From the NCBI GenBank assembly GCA_051646185.1, contig JBOFCS010000212.1, positions 1-12,023 of the forward strand: a stretch of 12,023 nt of DNA, in the 5' to 3' direction. A program made the translations under genes and the position numbers. The stretch comes from JBOFCS01 sp051646185 (lineage in GTDB: Bacteria; Actinomycetota; Actinomycetes; Mycobacteriales; Mycobacteriaceae). Positions 8,219-12,023 of the stretch are shown in pieces. Numbering within the stretch: position 1 is the first letter of the stretch; each line of letters begins with the position of its first letter. The notes below the pieces were generated by a model. That model searched no databases. It was not told the DNA's origin and saw only the letters and a program-made list of their open reading frames with translations.

Positions 8219-9633
8219 CGATATTCACCCGGCCAATCATTGTGTTGGGTGCTGGGTTACTGATCTGTGGACTGTGTCTACCTCCAGCAATAGCTGTAGA
8301 GCCACCACCAGTTAATCCTTCGGCCTTGCCTAAAAACGACCCACCACGCCCGCTCGTAAAAACCGAACAACGGGAGGTATGCACTTCGCCCTTAGCGAAA
8401 GACTCCGAAAGTATCAACGAAGTCCCTGAACCCCAAGCGGCACTACAACTTACCAGCCTCTGGCCACTATCCACAGGCACGGGACAAACTGTGGCCGTGA
8501 TCGATACCGGGGTAAATCGCCATCCTCGACTACGCTCCCTTGCCCCCGGCGGAGACTATGTTTTCACCGGGGACGGGTTGGACGACTGCGATGCACATGG
8601 CACCCTGGTAGCCGGAATCATTGCGGCAAGCCCAGACCCCAGTGGTACCTCTGCTTTTGCCGGAGTAGCTCCGAATGCCAATCTCATATCCATTCGCCAA
8701 TCCAGCAGTAAATACTCGCCAAGTGACAGTCGTAGCGAGGATCCGAACGGCAAAAACTCTTCTGGCTACGGAAATGTAGAAACCCTTGCGATGGCGATCA
8801 GGCATGCAGCTGATCTCGGCGCTACCGTCATCAACATATCGGAAGTAGCGTGTACCCCAGCAAATAGCGGGCTTAATGATCGCGCTGTCGGAGCAGCCGT
8901 TCAGTATGCCGTAGATGTTCGTGATGTTGTTATCGTTGCTGCCGCAGGAAATCTTGACGGGGGTGGTAGCTGTTCAGCACAGAACCCTGGGATCGATCCA
9001 CTAAACCCCGCAGGGGATCTTTATGATTCAGTCCTTACCATCGCCAGCCCAGCCTGGTATGACGATTATGTTCTTACTGTTGGTTCTGTGCAACCAGATG
9101 GCAGCCCTTCACAATTCAGTTTGGCTGGCCCCTGGGTGGACGTAGCAGCCGTAGGCGTGGGAGTGACCTCGTTAAGTTCAGTTCGCGGCTCAACCGGATT
9201 AGTAAACGCCTACCCAGGAAGCAATGGACCGGCGCCCATTGCTGGTACCAGCTTTGCGGCTCCTGTGGTATCCGGGGTTGCAGCACTCATCAGGTCCAGA
9301 TATCCACAACTTAAAGCCAAACAAGTGATGGCCCGCATTGAATCCACCGCGCATTCTCCAGCAGAAGGTTGGAACCCAGCGATGGGGCACGGAGTTGTTG
9401 ATGCCTTTGCCGCATTAACGGCTGACCTATCCGACAGTGCGGCCAGTGCCACAAAAACCGTATCTACCCCCCTCGTCTTACCACCAGCAGAACCTGCGCC
9501 AGACCAACGACCCAAACGTTATGCCCTGCTGGCAAGCGCTATTTGTGCAGGAGCATTGGTGCTTGGATCAGCAATACTGCTCCCCTTAAGGCGGCGCTTC
9601 CTGCAACAAACCGAGCAAAAAACTAAGGTTTAG
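8215..9633 (+). CDS. mycP: mycosin MycP, membrane-anchored subtilisin-like serine protease
   Basis: A 472-residue S8-family protease anchored on the outer face of the cytoplasmic membrane; in mycobacteria mycosins stabilise the ESX complex and clip some substrates. A signal peptide spans residues 1-27 (hydrophobic 8-22, likely cleavage after AIA). The catalytic triad is D97 (AVIDTG), H128 (DAHGT) and S346 (AGTSFAAP), with oxyanion N246 (AAAGN). Cysteines C56/C125 and C213/C253 are placed like the disulfides of known mycosins. A Pro-rich linker (about 423-433) leads to a C-terminal membrane helix (436-458) and a basic tail. The start is the ATG inside the ATGA overlap with eccD: only this start puts the signal peptide at the N-terminus; an in-frame ATG at 8176 would add 13 polar and basic residues. 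All catalytic residues are present. The 3' end overlaps eccB on the other strand by 11 bp. Confidence 0.97.
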   Translation: MTIFTRPIIVLGAGLLICGLCLPPAIAVEPPPVNPSALPKNDPPRPLVKTEQREVCTSPLAKDSESINEVPEPQAALQLTSLWPLSTGTGQTVAVIDTGVNRHPRLRSLAPGGDYVFTGDGLDDCDAHGTLVAGIIAASPDPSGTSAFAGVAPNANLISIRQSSSKYSPSDSRSEDPNGKNSSGYGNVETLAMAIRHAADLGATVINISEVACTPANSGLNDRAVGAAVQYAVDVRDVVIVAAAGNLDGGGSCSAQNPGIDPLNPAGDLYDSVLTIASPAWYDDYVLTVGSVQPDGSPSQFSLAGPWVDVAAVGVGVTSLSSVRGSTGLVNAYPGSNGPAPIAGTSFAAPVVSGVAALIRSRYPQLKAKQVMARIESTAHSPAEGWNPAMGHGVVDAFAALTADLSDSAASATKTVSTPLVLPPAEPAPDQRPKRYALLASAICAGALVLGSAILLPLRRRFLQQTEQKTKV

Positions 9634-11092
9634 GAATTTCTAATTTAGCTGGATTCATATCGGTGGGAAGCGCATCATGAGAAATTAGCGCCGCCTGTCG
9701 GCTCAATGCCGGTCCAGCGGCCAGGAGTTCAACAATAGGCCAGGGCGCCGCTACACTACGCGACCCCAGACCTAGGGCTTCAGCAGTTTTTGCATCCGCC
9801 ACACCAAAGCGAACGCCAGTATCCAAAATGACAAATAACGGTCCCAATTGGTTGGAATCACCAAGTATCCCGGTAATGTGAACAAATGGTGCCTTACCTG
9901 TGGGGATGTAAGCATCATCAACGTTATTTCCACCGTCATCAGCCTGAGCCAATCGAACTTGTTTCGCTCCATTAGGCAGAGGCAAGGCCCGCCCAATGAC
10001 AATGCTGACACTAGCCATCCGCGCAGCACTATCATCACCTTTGCCAGGCAACCAGGCTAGACAACTGACCGGCGCTATATCAGCGCTAACCGCCTTTGCT
10101 GCTTTAGTTGGAAAAGTTTGCACTGCAAGGTCATTGACTGTTGGTATACCAAAAAGTGCATCGGGAGTGACTTTCAAAATTGAATCATTTCCTTGAGAAT
10201 TAGCGAATCGAATGAGATCCGCTGTTGCTTCACTGACCTGTTGCACTCCATTGGTCAGAACAACATACTCTTGCCGCTCCCCCACTCGCTCAATTTCCAC
10301 AATCGATCCCACTCGAGCCGAAGACACCGGATAAGTCGGTGCGGCACCTGAGTTTGCAATCACTGGTGGGGAAATAGCAGGCGCTTCTGGTACTGCATTG
10401 AGCAATCCCGCACTGACGGGCCTTGGAGTAACTCCATCCAATCGAAGCGCGCGCGATACCGCTGGATTGTTAACATCCACCAAAGCCCGTTTACCCTCAT
10501 ACACCAGGTAAGTGCTTTTGCCGACCGCTACTAACAGCGCTTGATCCTGTGGCATTGTTTCAGCAGCGTCACTCTGATTGAGGCGTCCAGCAATCACTGA
10601 CGTTGTTACAGTTTGAGCCCGAGAGTCACTAATGGAATCGCAAACAGACCAGCCAAAATCTTCTTCAGCAGGAGGTCCAGGGATAGCTGCAGGAGCTCCC
10701 GGAATACCCACGAGTGACCCTCTGTCCATTGAGCTGATTTCTAATTCTTTCACTACCGCAGGATTTGAACTTTCGCCGATAATGAGACGGGCGGAAGCAA
10801 GATTAAGAACCGGGTGCAGGGTCTGCCCAACAACAACATAGAGCGCACCAGAATCTTTACCCATGATGATCTTGGCTGTGCCAATTTTGTCTTGCGGCTT
10901 AAAGATGGCAAGAACCACACAAACCGCAACAGCTAACACCGTAAAAACCACCCCAACAATAAGCGAACGCGACTGCGAACGCATGGGGTCATGCAGCATA
11001 CGTACATCACGTCTGATCAACGCATGTTCCATCCGGCGAACCAGGAAACGGTACCCACTCACCTGAGTTCGTGTGGTTGGTTGCTGCGCCAT
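9623..11092 (-). CDS. eccB: type VII secretion protein EccB
   Basis: A 489-residue bitopic protein of the ESX core complex. The cytosolic N-terminus has the family signature TTRTQVSGYRFLVRRMEHAL (6-25), with HDP at 35-37 before the single membrane helix (about 44-64). The rest is the large periplasmic domain made of repeats around a core. C151 and C344 are the only two cysteines after the membrane helix and probably form the conserved disulfide. Repeated blocks of the form L-x-V-x-x-G-x-x-x-L-V (186-204) and Y-V-V-L-T-N-G (276-282) fit the EccB repeat domains. EccB proteins of some ESX systems show ATPase activity, but I see no classical Walker motif here. The ATG has a very strong Shine-Dalgarno, GGGGAGGAG (11098-11106), at 5 nt, which settles the start. 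It is a single-gene unit, divergent from eccE and convergent with mycP. Confidence 0.96.
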   Translation of the reverse strand: MAQQPTTRTQVSGYRFLVRRMEHALIRRDVRMLHDPMRSQSRSLIVGVVFTVLAVAVCVVLAIFKPQDKIGTAKIIMGKDSGALYVVVGQTLHPVLNLASARLIIGESSNPAVVKELEISSMDRGSLVGIPGAPAAIPGPPAEEDFGWSVCDSISDSRAQTVTTSVIAGRLNQSDAAETMPQDQALLVAVGKSTYLVYEGKRALVDVNNPAVSRALRLDGVTPRPVSAGLLNAVPEAPAISPPVIANSGAAPTYPVSSARVGSIVEIERVGERQEYVVLTNGVQQVSEATADLIRFANSQGNDSILKVTPDALFGIPTVNDLAVQTFPTKAAKAVSADIAPVSCLAWLPGKGDDSAARMASVSIVIGRALPLPNGAKQVRLAQADDGGNNVDDAYIPTGKAPFVHITGILGDSNQLGPLFVILDTGVRFGVADAKTAEALGLGSRSVAAPWPIVELLAAGPALSRQAALISHDALPTDMNPAKLEIPKP

Positions 11093-11300
11093 CTCAACTC
11101 CTCCCCTGCATCGGCCGGGCTACGGTAACCCATCGGTGTGACACCGAGGAACTGCACATGTCAGACTAAACCGTATTTTCAGTATTTCTAAATTTCTCAG
11201 TTTTACCGTAAGGAATTAGTATCATGTAGGGCCAGTGTCACCACATAGGCATAAGCATTATGGCTGGTTTTATCAACAGGTTGGATACCGGGGAGCAATA
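11093..11300. promoter_or_regulatory. divergent eccB/eccE intergenic region with 15-bp palindrome
   Basis: These 208 bp carry the start signals of eccB (leftward) and eccE (rightward). A perfect palindrome TCGGTGT-G-ACACCGA occupies 11133-11147, within the probable eccB leader. On the minus strand TTAGTCTGAC (11160-11169) matches 9 of 10 bases of the element upstream of eccC and could be the eccB -10 region. On the plus strand TTAGTAT (11216-11222) is a TANNAT-type -10 candidate for eccE, about 78 bp before its ATG. The hexamer ACCGTA occurs twice around an AT-rich middle (about 11170-11210). No reliable -35 elements were found. Confidence 0.42.
11133..11147. repeat. 15-bp perfect palindrome, possible operator
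   Basis: Arms TCGGTGT and ACACCGA (7 bp each) flank a single central G. It lies 41 bp before the eccB start codon and about 13 bp downstream of the proposed eccB -10, so a bound dimeric regulator could block eccB transcription. The loop is too short for a hairpin, which favours a protein site over an RNA structure. A partly similar sequence, GTGTCACC, occurs at 11235-11242. No regulator is encoded in the window. Confidence 0.45.
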
Positions 11301-12023
11301 ATGAGCAGCGTGACAGCATCGCATGGGCAATCACTAAGCCGCAGAACCTCACTAGCAACCGTTGTCGGGGCACAATGCGCAGTCCTGCTAACCGTACTTT
11401 TTACGCTTTGGCTTAATCTGCCGTTATGGTTCGGGGTTCTGCTGGCTAGCTGCGCCTTGGCCCTCGTCCTTACCAGAATTCAGGGATACAGCCTGTACAC
11501 CTGGGCCGCCACTGCCTACCACTATCGATTCCCCACCAACCGGCCTATCGGAAGCACAGTGGATGTCCCTGGGGACTCTGGTGAGTGGACTGGGATTCGC
11601 TGGGAAGAGGGTCGGATCACCAGTGTCCTGCAAATCACTGATACCCCCTCTAGAGCCACCTACATCGGCCCAGATTTTTGTAGAACTGATTCCCAAGTAC
11701 CAATGCGGGCGCTCAGCGAATGCCTAGAGCAGCACGACATTCTACTTGATGGCATTGATATCATCAGCAATGGTCAACGTATCTCCCAAGGTACCGATGT
11801 TGCGTTGGGCTACGAACGACTGATCGGCCCACTGCCAGCAGTAGCATCACGAACTGTATGGATTGCCATACGGTTTGATCCGAGGCAATGCCCGAATGCC
11901 GTCAAACGACGCGGCGGCGGCAGTATTGGTGCGACTCGGTGCGCAGTTATCGCCACAGCCAGGGTACGCCGGGCGCTGGCTGCGGTGGGTTGCTCAAGCA
12001 CAGTCCTCCAGGCAGCTCAGATC
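11301..12023 (+). CDS. eccE: type VII secretion protein EccE, 5' part, cut by window edge
   Basis: An open frame of 241 codons starts at ATG 11301 and has no stop before the window ends. The start has GGGGAG (11290-11295) at 5 nt. The N-terminus has two close membrane helices (about 17-38 and 40-59), then GYSLYTWAATAYHYRF (62-77), and a soluble alpha/beta region with ATYIGPDF (119-126), LYS-free segment SECLEQHDILLDGIDIIS (139-156) and ARVRRALAAVG (220-230). This two-helix-plus-cytosolic/peripheral domain design and its position beside eccB fit EccE, the peripheral subunit of the EccBCDE translocon; full-length EccE proteins are usually longer, so about half or more may be present. M. tuberculosis ESX-4 has no eccE, so its presence here is a useful difference. 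The motif-level match is weaker than for the other subunits because EccE is poorly conserved. Confidence 0.85.
   Translation, partial: MSSVTASHGQSLSRRTSLATVVGAQCAVLLTVLFTLWLNLPLWFGVLLASCALALVLTRIQGYSLYTWAATAYHYRFPTNRPIGSTVDVPGDSGEWTGIRWEEGRITSVLQITDTPSRATYIGPDFCRTDSQVPMRALSECLEQHDILLDGIDIISNGQRISQGTDVALGYERLIGPLPAVASRTVWIAIRFDPRQCPNAVKRRGGGSIGATRCAVIATARVRRALAAVGCSSTVLQAAQI

Noticed and set aside
11424..11696. 90-codon minus-strand open frame over the start of eccE
   Set aside because: It is antisense to the EccE frame, which has a good ribosome site, membrane helices and no stop for 241 codons.
185..12023. Assignment to ESX-1, ESX-3 or ESX-5
   Set aside because: No PE/PPE, espG, eccA or esp genes are present, and gene order and EsxT/EsxU features match ESX-4.
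1..12023. CRISPR arrays, tRNA or rRNA genes, insertion sequences, prophage genes
   Set aside because: None seen: no spaced repeat array, no tRNA-like cloverleaf noticed, no transposase or integrase, and nearly all of the window is taken by secretion genes.

Overview
The window is an ESX-4-type type VII secretion (T7SS) locus. It encodes the membrane-complex proteins EccB, EccC, EccD and EccE (EccE cut by the right edge), the mycosin protease MycP, a type VII secretion-associated membrane protein (Rv3446c family), and a pair of small WXG100 proteins that match EsxU and EsxT. The gene order from left to right is esxT, esxU, Rv3446c-like gene, eccC (all minus strand), eccD and mycP (plus), eccB (minus), eccE (plus). 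From esxT to eccB this is the order of M. tuberculosis ESX-4 (Rv3444c to Rv3450c). The extra eccE, the moderate GC content and the compact layout without PE/PPE, espG, eccA or espI point to a non-mycobacterial Mycobacteriales member. Corynebacterium is my best guess; this is inference, not a database result.

Layout. Positions 1-184 hold no gene but contain a strong rho-independent terminator (124-164) that ends the minus-strand esx genes. Positions 185-843 are esxT and esxU, preceded by a promoter-like region (844-979) with phased A-tracts. Positions 980-6453 are the Rv3446c-like gene and eccC, overlapping as GTGA. Positions 6454-6667 form a divergent intergenic region between eccC and eccD. 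Positions 6668-9633 are eccD and mycP, overlapping as ATGA. mycP and eccB then converge and overlap by 11 bp. Positions 11093-11300 form a second divergent region between eccB and eccE, with a 15-bp palindrome. eccE runs off the right edge.

How the parts work together, from what is known of the families: EccB, EccC, EccD and EccE build the inner-membrane translocon. EccC is the FtsK/SpoIIIE-type motor that recognises Esx substrates. EccD is the multi-spanning pore-region protein with a cytosolic ubiquitin-like domain. EccB reaches into the periplasm. MycP is a membrane-anchored subtilisin-like protease that stabilises the complex. EsxU and EsxT are the likely secreted heterodimer. The Rv3446c-like protein has no settled function.

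No unknown system is visible. This is a complete-looking, known secretion system; the most useful second looks are at its regulatory spacers, its Esx pair without the canonical export motif, and the Hsp70-like look of the accessory protein's N-terminal half.
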